Assembly: GCF_025961225.1 (NCBI RefSeq)
Contig: NZ_JAOQNG010000010.1
Location: 796,501 to 860,500, forward strand
Length of the DNA stretch: 64,000 nt
Source: Azospirillum canadense
GTDB lineage: Bacteria; Pseudomonadota; Alphaproteobacteria; Azospirillales; Azospirillaceae
Reading direction: 5' to 3'
The notes beneath the pieces were generated by a model. The model searched no databases, was not told the origin of the DNA, and saw only the letters and a list, made by a program, of their open reading frames with translations. The position numbers and the translations under genes were made by a program. Shown here in pieces: positions 45,011-54,048 of this stretch. Numbering within the stretch: the first letter of the stretch is position 1; the number at the start of each line of letters is the position of its first letter.

Positions 45011-45672
45011 CAGTCGCTTTCCCCCCGGAAGCTCTCGATCTTCTGCATGTCGAGCGTGTCGAACCGCTCCCGGATGTGGAAGAGGAAGATGCCGAAGATG
45101 ATGAAGGCCACCATGACCGAGAAGGCGATCGACATCTCAACGACCAGCGGCATGCCGGCGACGCCGACCGCGGCCAGGATCAACCCGTTCTCGATGGACA
45201 TGAAGCCCACCACTTGGCTTACCGCGTTGCGGCGCGAGATCATCATCAGCAGGCCGAGCAGGACCACCGACAGCGACAGCGCCAGATTCTCGCGGGTCAG
45301 CGCCGTGGCATCCTCCGTCACCGGCAGCACCAGCAGGATCGACAGGGTGACCAGCGACACGCCCGCCACCATGGTCAGGCCGATGCCCAGCGCCGGCTCG
45401 ATCGTGCGCTGGATGTTCATCTTCAGGATGATCCGGTGCAGCGCGACCGGGATCACCACGGCCTTGAGCACCAGGGTCAGCAGTGCCGTGATGTAGAGGT
45501 GCGGCTCATCGTGCGAAAAGGCCTGCCACGCCGCAGTCGCGGCGAGCGCCAGTGCCTGCATGGTGAAGACGTGCAGCAGGGAGAAGAGCCGGCGCTGATA
45601 GAGCAGCGCAAAGCTCATCAGCAGCACCACGGCCCCCAGCATGTGCGCGGCATCGTAGCCGAGGTCGGTCAT
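45010..45672 (-). CDS. HyfE-like membrane subunit
   Basis: A 220-residue membrane protein with about seven helices, matching hydrogenase-4 component E (NuoK/MrpC-like: SIENGLILAAVGVAGMP). It has the charged residues in membrane helices expected for ion transfer. One-base overlaps with hyfC and hyfF. Confidence 0.88.
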   Translation of the reverse strand: MTDLGYDAAHMLGAVVLLMSFALLYQRRLFSLLHVFTMQALALAATAAWQAFSHDEPHLYITALLTLVLKAVVIPVALHRIILKMNIQRTIEPALGIGLTMVAGVSLVTLSILLVLPVTEDATALTRENLALSLSVVLLGLLMMISRRNAVSQVVGFMSIENGLILAAVGVAGMPLVVEMSIAFSVMVAFIIFGIFLFHIRERFDTLDMQKIESFRGESD

Positions 45673-46628
45673 CACACCCCCCGCGACACGTAGAGGAAGA
45701 TCGCGCCAAGCAGGCTCAGCAGCAGCGCGCCGCCCAGGAACTCTCCGACGCGGAACACACGCATCTTGGCGATGGAGGTCTCGAACAGGGCCAGCAGCGC
45801 GCCGCCAACGGCGAGCTTCAGCGCGAAGGCGACCAGGCCCCACAACACGGCGAACAGGCCGCCGCCGGCCGTCGCCATGCCCCACGGCGCGAAGATGCAG
45901 GCGATCAGCGCCATGTAGAGCAGCAGCTTCAGCATGCTCGCCGCCTCGACCAGCGCCAGGTGACGGCCGGAATATTCCAGCACCATCGCCTCGTGCACCA
46001 TGGTCAGTTCCAGGTGCGTCGCGGGGTTGTCGATGGGGATGCGGGCGTTCTCGGCGATCGCCACCATGACCAGCGCGATCAGCGCGAGCGCCAGCGAGAT
46101 GCGCAGCCCCACCGCGCCGGACATCATGAAGTCCGCGATCTCCGCCAGCGAGGTGGTCCGCACCAGGATCGAGACGGAGAAGACGATCATCAGCATGGCC
46201 GGCTCGGCAAGCGCCGCGATCATCATCTCCCGCGAGGAGCCGATGCCGCCGAAGCTCGTGCCCACGTCCATGCCGGCGAGCGCCAGGAAGAACCGAGCCG
46301 ATCCCAGCAGGGCGATCAGCGCGATCAGGTCGGCCGTCGGGGCGAGCGCCAACTGCGTGGTGAAGCTCGGCACCAGCCCGGCGGCCAGCCAGATCGCCGT
46401 GAACATCAGGTAGGGCACAGCGCGGAACAGCCAGGAGGCGTTGCGGGCCAGCACCACCTCCTTGCACAGCAGGCGGCGCAGATCGCGGTAGGGCTGGAGC
46501 GGCGACGGCCCGCGCCGGCCGACCAGCCGCGCCTTCGCCAGCCGCACCCAGCCGGTCAGCAGCGGCGCCAACGCCAGCACCAGCAGCATCTGCACGACCT
46601 GATAGAGGCTGGCGAGCAGGAACGTCAT
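45672..46628 (-). CDS. HyfC/NuoH-like membrane anchor subunit
   Basis: A 318-residue membrane protein of the complex I subunit 1 family with eight helices and the conserved cytoplasmic loop IAENARIPIDNPATHLELTM, which in complex I lines the quinone cavity and holds the large and small subunits on the membrane. Overlaps hyfB by 4 bp (ATGA) and hyfE by 1 bp. Confidence 0.9.
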   Translation of the reverse strand: MTFLLASLYQVVQMLLVLALAPLLTGWVRLAKARLVGRRGPSPLQPYRDLRRLLCKEVVLARNASWLFRAVPYLMFTAIWLAAGLVPSFTTQLALAPTADLIALIALLGSARFFLALAGMDVGTSFGGIGSSREMMIAALAEPAMLMIVFSVSILVRTTSLAEIADFMMSGAVGLRISLALALIALVMVAIAENARIPIDNPATHLELTMVHEAMVLEYSGRHLALVEAASMLKLLLYMALIACIFAPWGMATAGGGLFAVLWGLVAFALKLAVGGALLALFETSIAKMRVFRVGEFLGGALLLSLLGAIFLYVSRGV

Positions 46629-48649
46629 CGTTGCGTCACCGCGACCATCACGAGGAGAACGACCAACGCTAGGAACATCAGCGTCAGGTAGCGGCGGATG
46701 GTCATGAACTGCAGCCGGCTCGCCCGCTCCGCCAGGCGGTCCACGGCCGTTGCGATGGGTGTGAACAGCAGGGCCCAAGCCGGGTCGGTCCAACGGACGG
46801 TCAGGCGCGCGGGGCGCGTGTCGCCGGGCTCCGGCATCTCCACCTGGTCGCGGGCGCGGAACACCGTGCTGCCGAAGGCGCGCCGGATCGGCTGGCCGAA
46901 GCTGGAGGCGGTGTACTGCGTCACCGCCGCGGGATCCGGCCCGTCGAAGCCGCAGCCCCAGGGGATCGACAGCCGCAGCCGGTCGCTGGCACGCCGGTGG
47001 ATGACCAGGACCAGCAGGACCGACAGCAGCGCGATTACCGCCAGCATGATCAGCCCGTTGTAGGAGTTGCCGATGGCCGATGTCGGGGCAAGCCAGAACC
47101 AGGGCTGGTAGGCGCGGTCGTCGAAGGGACCGGCCTCCACCATCAGCCGCACCGCGGGCTCGAACAGGCGGATCAGCGGAGTCGGCAGCACGCCCAGCGC
47201 AACGCACAGCGCCGCCGGCACGGCCATGCCGAGGCGCATCCCCGTCCCGACCTCCGTCGCCTCAATCGCCGCGCGCGACCGCGGGCGGCCGAGGAAGGCG
47301 ATGCCGTAGAATCGCACGAAGCAGGCGCCGGCGAGCGCGGTGGCGAGCGCCAGGGCGGCGCCGACCACGGCGATCTCGATTTTCAGCGACCATTCCGGCA
47401 GCGCCGGCCCGTTCAGGATGGCCTGGAACAGCAGCCACTCCCCAACGAAGCCGTTCAGCGGCGGCAGGGCCGAGATGGCCGCAGCGCCGACCAGCGCCAG
47501 CACGGCCGTGGTCGGCATCCGGTGGATCAGTCCGCCCAGCCGCCCCAGGTCCCGGCTGCCTGTCGCCGTCAGCACGGCGCCGGCGGTGAAGAACAGCAGG
47601 CTTTTGAACAGGGAGTGGTTGGCGACGTGCAGCAGCCCGGCCGTGAGCGCGAGGGCGGCGATGACCGGCGTGTGGCTCGCCTTGAACACCAGCGCGAGCC
47701 CCAGCGCGATGACGATGGCTCCGATGTTCTCCACCGTCGAATAGGCCAGCAGCCGCTTCACATCCTCCTGCATCAGGGCGTAGAGGACGCCCATCACCGC
47801 GGTCAGCGCGCCGAAGCCCAACATCACCGCGCCCCACCACCAGACGGGCTCGCCCAGCAGGTCGAACAGCACGCGGATCATCGCGTAGACCGCGACCTTG
47901 GTCATCACGCCGGACATCAGGGCCGACACGTGGCTCGGCGCGGCGGAATGGGCCAGCGGCAGCCAGACGTGCAGCGGCACCAATCCGGCCTTCGACCCGG
48001 CCCCTAGCAGCACCAGGACGACGCAGAAGGCGGCGGCGGACACGGACGGCGCGTGGGCGCGGATCGCGTCGAAGCTGTAATCCCCGTGCGCGGTCGCCAG
48101 AAGCCCGAAGGCCAGCAGCAGGCACGCGGTCCCGAAGCTCGCCATGATCAGGTAGAGGCGCGCGGCGCGCGGCGTCCCTTCCTCCCGGTGGGTCGACAGG
48201 ACCAGCAGCCAGGAGGCCAGCGACATGGACTCCCACGACACCAGGAAGGCGAAGGCGTCGTCGGCGATCAACACCATGTTCATCGCCGCGAGGAACAGCG
48301 GGAACAGCGGCAAAACCGGTCCCGCGTGCGAATCGCGGTGCGCGCGCTCGTACCCCCAGCCGAACAGGCTGGCGGTGATGCCGCCGAAATTGACGATCAG
48401 CAGGAAGAAGGCGGACAGCGCGTCGGCGCGCAGATGCGTCCCGATCCACGGCAGGCCGATGGGGAGAACCCATCCCTCCGCCACGCCGCCTCCCCCCGCC
48501 AGGGTGGCCGCGGCCCACAGCACGACCACCGCGCAGGCTGCCGCCGATCCACCGTAGACGATCGCCGGCGCCGACGGCAGGCGCCGCGCCGCGACCCCGG
48601 TGGCCGCCATGACGAAGAGGAAGGCGATTGCCGAAACGACAAAGCCCAA
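46625..48649 (-). CDS. HyfB-like proton-pumping membrane subunit
   Basis: A NuoL/MrpA-like antiporter subunit of about 674 residues, the length of E. coli HyfB (672). The channel motif GSKAGLVPLHVWLPLAHSAAP is intact. First gene of the operon. The start is uncertain: the frame is open further upstream, but no ATG or clear ribosome site exists; the TTG at 48649 (LGFVVSAIAFLF, first helix) fits the family length best, and another TTG at 48706 would add 19 residues. A TTTCCCC/GGGGAAA hairpin lies at about 48691-48716 in the presumed leader. Confidence 0.82.
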   Translation of the reverse strand: MGFVVSAIAFLFVMAATGVAARRLPSAPAIVYGGSAAACAVVVLWAAATLAGGGGVAEGWVLPIGLPWIGTHLRADALSAFFLLIVNFGGITASLFGWGYERAHRDSHAGPVLPLFPLFLAAMNMVLIADDAFAFLVSWESMSLASWLLVLSTHREEGTPRAARLYLIMASFGTACLLLAFGLLATAHGDYSFDAIRAHAPSVSAAAFCVVLVLLGAGSKAGLVPLHVWLPLAHSAAPSHVSALMSGVMTKVAVYAMIRVLFDLLGEPVWWWGAVMLGFGALTAVMGVLYALMQEDVKRLLAYSTVENIGAIVIALGLALVFKASHTPVIAALALTAGLLHVANHSLFKSLLFFTAGAVLTATGSRDLGRLGGLIHRMPTTAVLALVGAAAISALPPLNGFVGEWLLFQAILNGPALPEWSLKIEIAVVGAALALATALAGACFVRFYGIAFLGRPRSRAAIEATEVGTGMRLGMAVPAALCVALGVLPTPLIRLFEPAVRLMVEAGPFDDRAYQPWFWLAPTSAIGNSYNGLIMLAVIALLSVLLVLVIHRRASDRLRLSIPWGCGFDGPDPAAVTQYTASSFGQPIRRAFGSTVFRARDQVEMPEPGDTRPARLTVRWTDPAWALLFTPIATAVDRLAERASRLQFMTIRRYLTLMFLALVVLLVMVAVTQR

Positions 48650-48775
48650 GGGAGAGATTCCGACTGGATTAGACCCACAACAAGTAAGGATGTTTCCCCC
48701 AACCAAAGCAAGGGGAAAAAACCCTGTCCCGCACACTTGACACGGACAGATTGGGAATTGGCTTCGGCTGGACAG

Positions 48776-48807
48776 AAAAATGGCGGCATGCCGGTGCGGC
48801 AGCCGCC
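48776..48807 (-). terminator. Intrinsic terminator of small RNA B
   Basis: Minus strand: GGCGGC-TGCCG / CGGCA-T-GCCGCC nearly continuous stem followed by ATTTTTCTG. Confidence 0.75.
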
Positions 48808-48860
48808 AAAGTCGGTTCGGGAGGAAACGCAACCAAGTTGCTGAAGATGACCCTATCAAT
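48776..48860 (-). ncRNA. Small RNA candidate B with anti-Shine-Dalgarno loop
   Basis: On the minus strand a 28-nt segment (plus coordinates 48814-48841) is identical to one in copy A. It folds as TTGGTT / AACCGA around the loop GCGTTTCCTCCCG (plus 48812-48836). Four bases later a GC hairpin with TTTTT ends the unit. The same architecture, and the one U-A to U-G change in the stem, support a structured RNA. The CCTCCC loop could pair with ribosome binding sites, as in the alphaproteobacterial CcsR and alpha-r14 small RNAs. The 5' end is a guess. Confidence 0.68.
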
Positions 48861-48936
48861 GGGGCCTGAATTATTGGTTAACGAGTTAACTGGATTTCTT
48901 CACCATACTGGATTTTTCTTCCAGAGCATTTTAGGC

Positions 48937-48974
48937 AAAGAAAAAGCGGCTCAGCCACAGATGCAGCGAGCCGC
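48937..48974 (-). terminator. Intrinsic terminator of small RNA A
   Basis: Minus strand: GCGGCTC / GAGCCGC stem (15-base loop) followed by TTTTTCTTT, a textbook terminator with no protein-coding gene in front of it. Confidence 0.8.
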
Positions 48975-49030
48975 TGGAAGTTTGGTTCGGGAGGAAACGC
49001 AACCAAGTTGCAAGACCATGTATAGGGTCG
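48937..49030 (-). ncRNA. Small RNA candidate A with anti-Shine-Dalgarno loop
   Basis: Copy A has the same 28-nt segment (plus 48984-49011). The stem TTGGTT / AACCAA is perfect (plus 48982-49006) and presents the loop GCGTTTCCTCCCG. Seven bases later comes a strong terminator whose sequence differs from that of copy B, so the similarity is not simple recent duplication. No protein-coding frame is shared between the two copies. I found no convincing promoter; TTAACC occurs 23-34 bases before the shared core in both copies. The 5' end is a guess. Confidence 0.7.
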
Positions 49031-49294
49031 CCATGGTTAACGACCGGTAAATGACAGGGCTTTTTTCTTCTCCTATACTTTTTTGCAGAGCGTACCGCTT
49101 TATCGTGGACAGGCGAACAACGCGCCGATGTGCCGCTCCCTGTCGAACAGCGCCGTCCGCCCGGAAGGCTGCACGGGCACCCGCTCCAGCGGCATCGCAC
49201 CCCATGTTCCGTCATACCCCAGATCGCCACTGGTCGTGGGCACCCCCTTCGCGGTATAGGAGCCGCCTTGTCTTTCACCAGTGACCGGTCATCC

Positions 49295-51670
49295 ATGCTG
49301 TCCATCAGCCAGCGCATCGCCGACGAGCTTTCGGTTCGCGAGTCCCAGGTTGCCTCGGCCGTCAAGTTGCTCGACGAGGGCTCCACCGTCCCCTTTATCG
49401 CCCGCTACCGCAAGGAAGCCACGGGCGGGCTCGACGACACGCAACTGCGCACGCTGGAGGAGCGTCTCGGCTACCTGCGGGAGCTGGAGGATCGGCGCGC
49501 CGCGATCCTATCCTCGGTCCAGGAACAGGGCAAGCTGACGCCGGAGCTGGAACTCCAGATCAAACAGGCGGACACCAAGACGCGCCTGGAAGACCTCTAC
49601 CTGCCCTACAAGCCCAAGCGCCGCACCAAGGCGCAGATCGCGCGCGAGGCCGGGCTGGAGCCGCTGGCCGATCGGCTGCTCGCCGACCCGTCCAAGGCGC
49701 CGGAAGCGGAGGCTGCCGCCTTCGTCAGCGCCGAGAAGGAGGTCGCGGACGTCAAGGCCGCGCTGGACGGTGCCCGCCATATCCTGGTGGAACGCTTCGG
49801 CGAGGACGCGGAATTGGTCGGCCGGCTGCGCGCGACCATGGCCGACAAGGGAGTCGTCACCGCCAAGGTGATCGAGGAGAAGCGCGCCGAGGGCGCCAAG
49901 TTCTCCGACTATTTCGAGTTCGACGAGGCCTGGGCCAAGCTGCCGTCGCACCGCGCGCTGGCGCTGTTCCGCGGCCGCACGCAGGGCGTGCTGGACATCC
50001 GGCTCGACCTTCCGCTGGAAGATGGGCAGCCGCACCCGGCGGAGCGCACCATCGCCGCCCACACCGGCATCCGCGACCAGGGCCGCCCGGCCGACAAGTG
50101 GCTGTCGGACGTCGTGCGCTGGACCTGGAAGCTGAAGATCGGCCCGCACGTCGAAACCGACCTGATGAGCGACCTGCGCGACCGGGCGGAGGACGAGGCG
50201 ATCCGCGTCTTCGCCCGCAACCTGCACGACCTGCTGCTGGCCGCGCCGGCCGGCCCGCGCACGACCATCGGCCTCGATCCGGGCATCCGCACCGGCGTGA
50301 AAGTCGCGGTCGTGGACGCGACGGGCAAGCTGGTCGACACCACGACCATCTATCCGCACCAGCCGCGCAACGACTGGGACGGCTCCATCGCCGTAATCGC
50401 CGCGCTGGCCGTCCGCCACAAGGCGGAGCTGATCTCCATCGGCAACGGCACGGCCAGCCGCGAGACCGACAAGCTCGTCGCCGACCTGTTCAAGCGCCAT
50501 CCGGAGCTGAAGCTGACCAAGCTGGTGGTCAGCGAGGCCGGCGCGTCGGTCTACTCCGCGTCGGAGACCGCGGCAGCCGAGTTCCCCACCTTGGACGTGT
50601 CGCTCCGCGGGGCCGTGTCCATCGCACGCCGCCTCCAGGACCCGCTGGCCGAGCTGGTGAAGATCGAGCCGAAGTCGATCGGCGTCGGCCAGTACCAGCA
50701 TGACGTCTCCGGCGGCAAGCTCGCCCGCTCGCTGGAAGCGGTGGTAGAGGACTGCGTGAACGCCGTCGGCGTCGACCTGAACACCGCATCGATCCCGCTG
50801 CTCACCCGCGTGTCGGGCCTGAACGAGACGATCGCCCGCAACATCGTGGAATTCCGCGACAAGAACGGCGCCTTCCGCTCGCGCAAGCAGCTTCTGGAGG
50901 TGCCGCGCCTCGGGCCGAAGACCTTCGAGCAGGCGGCTGGCTTCCTGCGCATCCGCGAGGGCGAGAACCCGCTGGACACCTCCGCCGTCCACCCCGAAGC
51001 CTACCCGCTGGTCGAGCGCATCCTGAAGAAGACCGGCAAGGATCTCGGCAGCGTCATCGGCGACGCGCGCTTCCTGCGCGGCCTGTCCGCGGAAGACTTC
51101 ACGGACGAACGCTTCGGCGTGCCGACCGTCGAGGACATTCTGAAGGAGCTTGAGAAGCCCGGCCGCGACCCTCGTCCGGAGTTCAAGACCGCCGAGTTCA
51201 AGGAAGGCGTGGAGGAGCTGAAGGATCTGAAGCCCGACATGGTGCTGGAAGGCGTCGTCACCAACGTCACCGCCTTCGGCGCCTTCGTCGACGTCGGCGT
51301 CCACCAGGACGGGCTGGTCCACATCTCCCAGCTTTCGACCAGCTTCGTGAAGGACCCGCACACCGTGGTGAAGGCGGGCGACATCGTGAAGGTCAAGGTG
51401 CTGGAGGTGGATATCCCCCGCAAGCGCATCGGCCTGACCATGCGCCTGACCGACGCGGCCCCCCGCCCCGAAAAGGCCCAGGGACCGCGCGGGGAACGCC
51501 CCCGCGATGACCGCCAACGCGATGGCCGTCCGCAAGAGGGGCGCCGCAACGGTCCGCCGTCCGGCAAGCCGGCCGCGAAGCCCACCCCTACCCCAGCGCG
51601 GGCGCCGGAGCCGATCAACAGTGCCTTCGCCGAAGCCTTCGCGCGCGCCCAGGCCGGCAAGAAGCGGTAA
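49295..51670 (+). CDS. tex: Tex-family RNA-binding transcription accessory protein
   Basis: A 791-residue Tex/YhgF protein: N-terminal helical region (MLSISQRIADELSVRESQVASA), YqgF/RNase H-like domain with IGLDPGIRTGVKVAVVD, helix-hairpin-helix (NTASIPLLTRVSGLNE), and an S1 RNA-binding domain (about 640-712, VTNVTAFGAFVDVGVHQDGLVHISQ), then a basic, Pro/Arg-rich tail. Tex influences transcription and stress tolerance. The start at 49295 matches the family N-terminus; the frame is open upstream but without similarity. A strong terminator follows. Confidence 0.94.
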   Translation: MLSISQRIADELSVRESQVASAVKLLDEGSTVPFIARYRKEATGGLDDTQLRTLEERLGYLRELEDRRAAILSSVQEQGKLTPELELQIKQADTKTRLEDLYLPYKPKRRTKAQIAREAGLEPLADRLLADPSKAPEAEAAAFVSAEKEVADVKAALDGARHILVERFGEDAELVGRLRATMADKGVVTAKVIEEKRAEGAKFSDYFEFDEAWAKLPSHRALALFRGRTQGVLDIRLDLPLEDGQPHPAERTIAAHTGIRDQGRPADKWLSDVVRWTWKLKIGPHVETDLMSDLRDRAEDEAIRVFARNLHDLLLAAPAGPRTTIGLDPGIRTGVKVAVVDATGKLVDTTTIYPHQPRNDWDGSIAVIAALAVRHKAELISIGNGTASRETDKLVADLFKRHPELKLTKLVVSEAGASVYSASETAAAEFPTLDVSLRGAVSIARRLQDPLAELVKIEPKSIGVGQYQHDVSGGKLARSLEAVVEDCVNAVGVDLNTASIPLLTRVSGLNETIARNIVEFRDKNGAFRSRKQLLEVPRLGPKTFEQAAGFLRIREGENPLDTSAVHPEAYPLVERILKKTGKDLGSVIGDARFLRGLSAEDFTDERFGVPTVEDILKELEKPGRDPRPEFKTAEFKEGVEELKDLKPDMVLEGVVTNVTAFGAFVDVGVHQDGLVHISQLSTSFVKDPHTVVKAGDIVKVKVLEVDIPRKRIGLTMRLTDAAPRPEKAQGPRGERPRDDRQRDGRPQEGRRNGPPSGKPAAKPTPTPARAPEPINSAFAEAFARAQAGKKR

Positions 51671-51703
51671 GCGGCTCGGTTCAGCGCTCCGAATCTGGGA
51701 CAT

Positions 51704-51737
51704 CCAAGCGTCCACGCCGTTGCGCGTGGACGCTTGG
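51704..51737 (+). terminator. Terminator hairpin after tex
   Basis: A perfect 14-bp stem (CCAAGCGTCCACGC / GCGTGGACGCTTGG) with a 6-base loop. No T tract follows, but stem strength is exceptional. Confidence 0.7.
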
Positions 51738-51785
51738 GCTGCGAAAGGTTAGGTTCGCGGAAAGGCCAAGGGCACACCGTCTCAT

Positions 51786-52895
51786 ATGACCGCACCCGCA
51801 ATCAGGATCGCCGGCGCCTACGCTGTTCTCGCCATTGTCTGGGTGGTCGGATCGCACGATCTGTTGGACGCCATCGGGCTCGGCGGGAACGCGCTCGTCG
51901 AAAAGTCCAAGGGCGTCACCTTCGTCCTGGTTACGGCGATCCTCCTGTGGTTCTTCCTGCGCCGGGAGTTCACCCGCCGGGCACGGTCGGAGGAAGCGCT
52001 CCGCTCGACCATGGAACGGCTGGCGCAGTCCGAGGCCGACCTTCGGTCGATCATCGAAAACCTGCCCGACGCCTTCTATCGCACCGACCTGGAGGGGCGC
52101 GTGATCATGGCCTCGCCCCATTTCGCGCGGGAGTTCGGCATCGCGCCGGAGGAGGTCGTCGGCACGCGGATCACCGACCATTACGTGGAAGAAGACGGAC
52201 GCGACCGGTTCATCGCCGCGCTGAAGGAGGCCGGGGGCCAGATCCGCGACTATGGCATTCCAATGCGCCGCAAGGACGGTGAGCTGATCTGGGTGACCGC
52301 CAACGCCTACATCCGTCGCGACCCGTCCGGGCGCGCGCTGGGCGTCGAGGGCGTGGCGCGGAACACCACGGCGCAGCACCATCTGGAAGAGCGGCTGCGC
52401 TATCTGGCCGGGCACGACATGCTGACCGGCCTGTGCAACCGCATTCGGTTCGAGGATCGGCTGCAGCACGCGATCGCCCGCGCCCGCCGGGAGAACCGGA
52501 GCTTCGCGCTCCTGTTCCTCGATCTCGACGGGTTCAAGGAGATCAACGACACCTACGGACACCACAAAGGGGACGAGGTGCTGGTGATCATCGGCAAGCG
52601 CCTCGCTGGTGTGCTGCGCGACAGCGACAGCACCGCCCGCATGGGCGGCGACGAGTTCGCCGCCCTGCTGGAAGGCGACATATCGACCGCAAGTGCACGC
52701 GCCGTGGCGGAAAAGGTCATCGCCGCCATCGACGCCCCCCTGCCCGGCCTTTCCCACCGAGTGTCGGCCAGCGTCGGGCTGGCGCTTTACCCGTGGGACG
52801 GTGCGGACGCGGACACGCTGCTGCATTCCGCCGACCAAGCCATGTACCGCGCCAAGCGCCTGGGCAAGAACCGCCTCGAACTGGGCGCGACCTGA
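51786..52895 (+). CDS. Membrane PAS-GGDEF diguanylate cyclase
   Basis: A 369-residue signalling enzyme making cyclic di-GMP. Two membrane segments (about 8-24 and 43-59), a coiled linker, a PAS domain (about 83-205), and a GGDEF domain with the intact active site RMGGDEFAALL. RDSD five residues before it is the RxxD inhibitory I-site, so product feedback is expected. No EAL domain. Cyclic di-GMP may control the pel exopolysaccharide genes at the right end of the window, which is inference. It converges with the LysE gene, 4 bp between. Confidence 0.92.
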   Translation: MTAPAIRIAGAYAVLAIVWVVGSHDLLDAIGLGGNALVEKSKGVTFVLVTAILLWFFLRREFTRRARSEEALRSTMERLAQSEADLRSIIENLPDAFYRTDLEGRVIMASPHFAREFGIAPEEVVGTRITDHYVEEDGRDRFIAALKEAGGQIRDYGIPMRRKDGELIWVTANAYIRRDPSGRALGVEGVARNTTAQHHLEERLRYLAGHDMLTGLCNRIRFEDRLQHAIARARRENRSFALLFLDLDGFKEINDTYGHHKGDEVLVIIGKRLAGVLRDSDSTARMGGDEFAALLEGDISTASARAVAEKVIAAIDAPLPGLSHRVSASVGLALYPWDGADADTLLHSADQAMYRAKRLGKNRLELGAT

Positions 52896-52899
52896 AGCG

Positions 52900-53532
52900 T
52901 CAGCCGGGCCGGGCCGCCTCAAACGCCAGCCGCAGCCCCAACGCCCCGATGACCGACGCCGCGATACGGTCGATCCAGCCTTTGGATCGCAGGTAGGCCG
53001 CGCGCGGGCGCCCGGCGGAAAAGGCGACGGCGACGATGGCGTACCAGCCGGCCTCGATCAGGAACACGGCGGGCGGCAAAGTCAGGAGGACCCACGCCGG
53101 CGGGGCCGCGGGAAGCAGCGCCGCGAAAATGCTGCCGTAGACGATCGCGGTTTTCGGATTGCTCAGCTGGGTGGCAAGCGCGAACCAGAAAGCGCGGGTC
53201 GCGCCGGTCGCGTCCACGGGTCCTTCCGCCACATGGATAGGCTCTCCGGCGCTGCGCCAGATCCGCACGGCCAGATGGATCAGGTACAGCCCTCCCGCGA
53301 CCTTCAACCCGAGATACAGCCACCCGACCTGCGTCAGCAGCGCGTGCAGACCAAGCAGCGCGAGCGCCGCGAAGGCCACACCCCCGACGCCCATGCCCAA
53401 CGCCGCGGCCAGGCCGGCCCGCCGCGACACGGCGATTGATGTGCGCGCCACCAGCACGAAGCTGGGGCCGGGGCTCATGGCGCCGATCGCCAAGGCGCCG
53501 AGAATGCTCAACAGGGCAACGGACGCGTCCAT
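52900..53532 (-). CDS. LysE-family amino-acid exporter
   Basis: A 210-residue exporter with six membrane helices in the LysE/RhtB pattern: ALAIGAMSPGPSFVLVARTS near the N-terminus and FWFALATQLSNPKTAIVYGSIF in the middle. Substrate unknown (amino acids or related). The start MDASVALLSI fits the family; nine in-frame residues before it do not. Confidence 0.9.
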   Translation of the reverse strand: MDASVALLSILGALAIGAMSPGPSFVLVARTSIAVSRRAGLAAALGMGVGGVAFAALALLGLHALLTQVGWLYLGLKVAGGLYLIHLAVRIWRSAGEPIHVAEGPVDATGATRAFWFALATQLSNPKTAIVYGSIFAALLPAAPPAWVLLTLPPAVFLIEAGWYAIVAVAFSAGRPRAAYLRSKGWIDRIAASVIGALGLRLAFEAARPG

Positions 53533-53623
53533 GGCAACGGGCTCCGCGATTGATTTCACAGGCCACGATAATCGAGTGGCGCGGGCCTGTCAGGCGTCCG
53601 AACGCCGCAGCCCCGAACGGCAG

Positions 53624-53653
53624 ACGGGCCGCCATCCTTCGATGGCGGCCCGT
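53624..53653. terminator. Strong hairpin after the recombination module
   Basis: A perfect 12-bp stem (ACGGGCCGCCAT / ATGGCGGCCCGT) with a 6-base loop, 34 bp after the last gene of the minus-strand module. No T tract on the minus strand. Confidence 0.65.
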
Positions 53654-53687
53654 TCCGTTTCGACCGGCGCGTGATGACGCTTGCGGC

Positions 53688-54038
53688 TCATTCCGCCGCC
53701 ATCATCACGCCTGGGTTCTTGCGCGGGGCGCTGCGCGGCCGGACGCGCTTGGCCGTCGCCGCGTCCGACGGAAGCAGACCGAGCGTCCGCCCAACCTCCT
53801 CATCCGTCGGCTTGCGCTGGTAGGCGGCGACGTAGCGGTCCAGCGCCGCCAGGCATTCCGCGATGGTGCCGGACCCCACGGCCTTGCAGTCCTCGAAGGC
53901 GTGGGGTTCCGGGCGGAACCAGTGGGTGATGTAGCACTCTTCGGTTCCGTTCAGGCTGAGGGTGAGGGCGAAGCGGCCCTCGTGCCCGATACGGGCGTGA
54001 GCCGCGCGCAGCCGGGCCTGGACCTCCTCGATCATCAT
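53688..54038 (-). CDS. Small protein of unknown function in the phage-like module
   Basis: A 116-residue protein starting MMIEEVQARL. The first 45 residues have a beta-rich pattern (RFALTLSLNGTEECYITHWF), followed by a helical part and a very basic C-terminal tail (AKRVRPRSAPRKNP). No family recognised. Last gene of the minus-strand unit that also encodes the exonuclease and annealing protein, so a role in phage-type DNA handling is possible but unproven. Confidence 0.6.
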   Translation of the reverse strand: MMIEEVQARLRAAHARIGHEGRFALTLSLNGTEECYITHWFRPEPHAFEDCKAVGSGTIAECLAALDRYVAAYQRKPTDEEVGRTLGLLPSDAATAKRVRPRSAPRKNPGVMMAAE

Positions 54039-54048
54039 GGCGTCGGTT

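Noticed and set aside
43277..45496. Plus-strand open frame of 739 codons
   Set aside because: Antisense shadow of the hydrogenase-like hyfF and hyfG genes; composition is Gln/His/Arg-rich without domains.
48814..49011. Possible CRISPR: identical 28-nt repeats
   Set aside because: Only two copies, 142 bp apart, with no cas genes; each copy has its own terminator, which fits small RNAs far better.
49006..49060. CtrA-like sites (TTAACCAT, TTTA-N7-TTAA) before small RNA A
   Set aside because: Spacing is off the full consensus in copy A and differs in copy B; too weak to list as binding sites.
48931..49386. Short minus-strand frames over small RNA A
   Set aside because: No ribosome site, no shared frame with copy B, and the region is better explained by RNA structure and a terminator.
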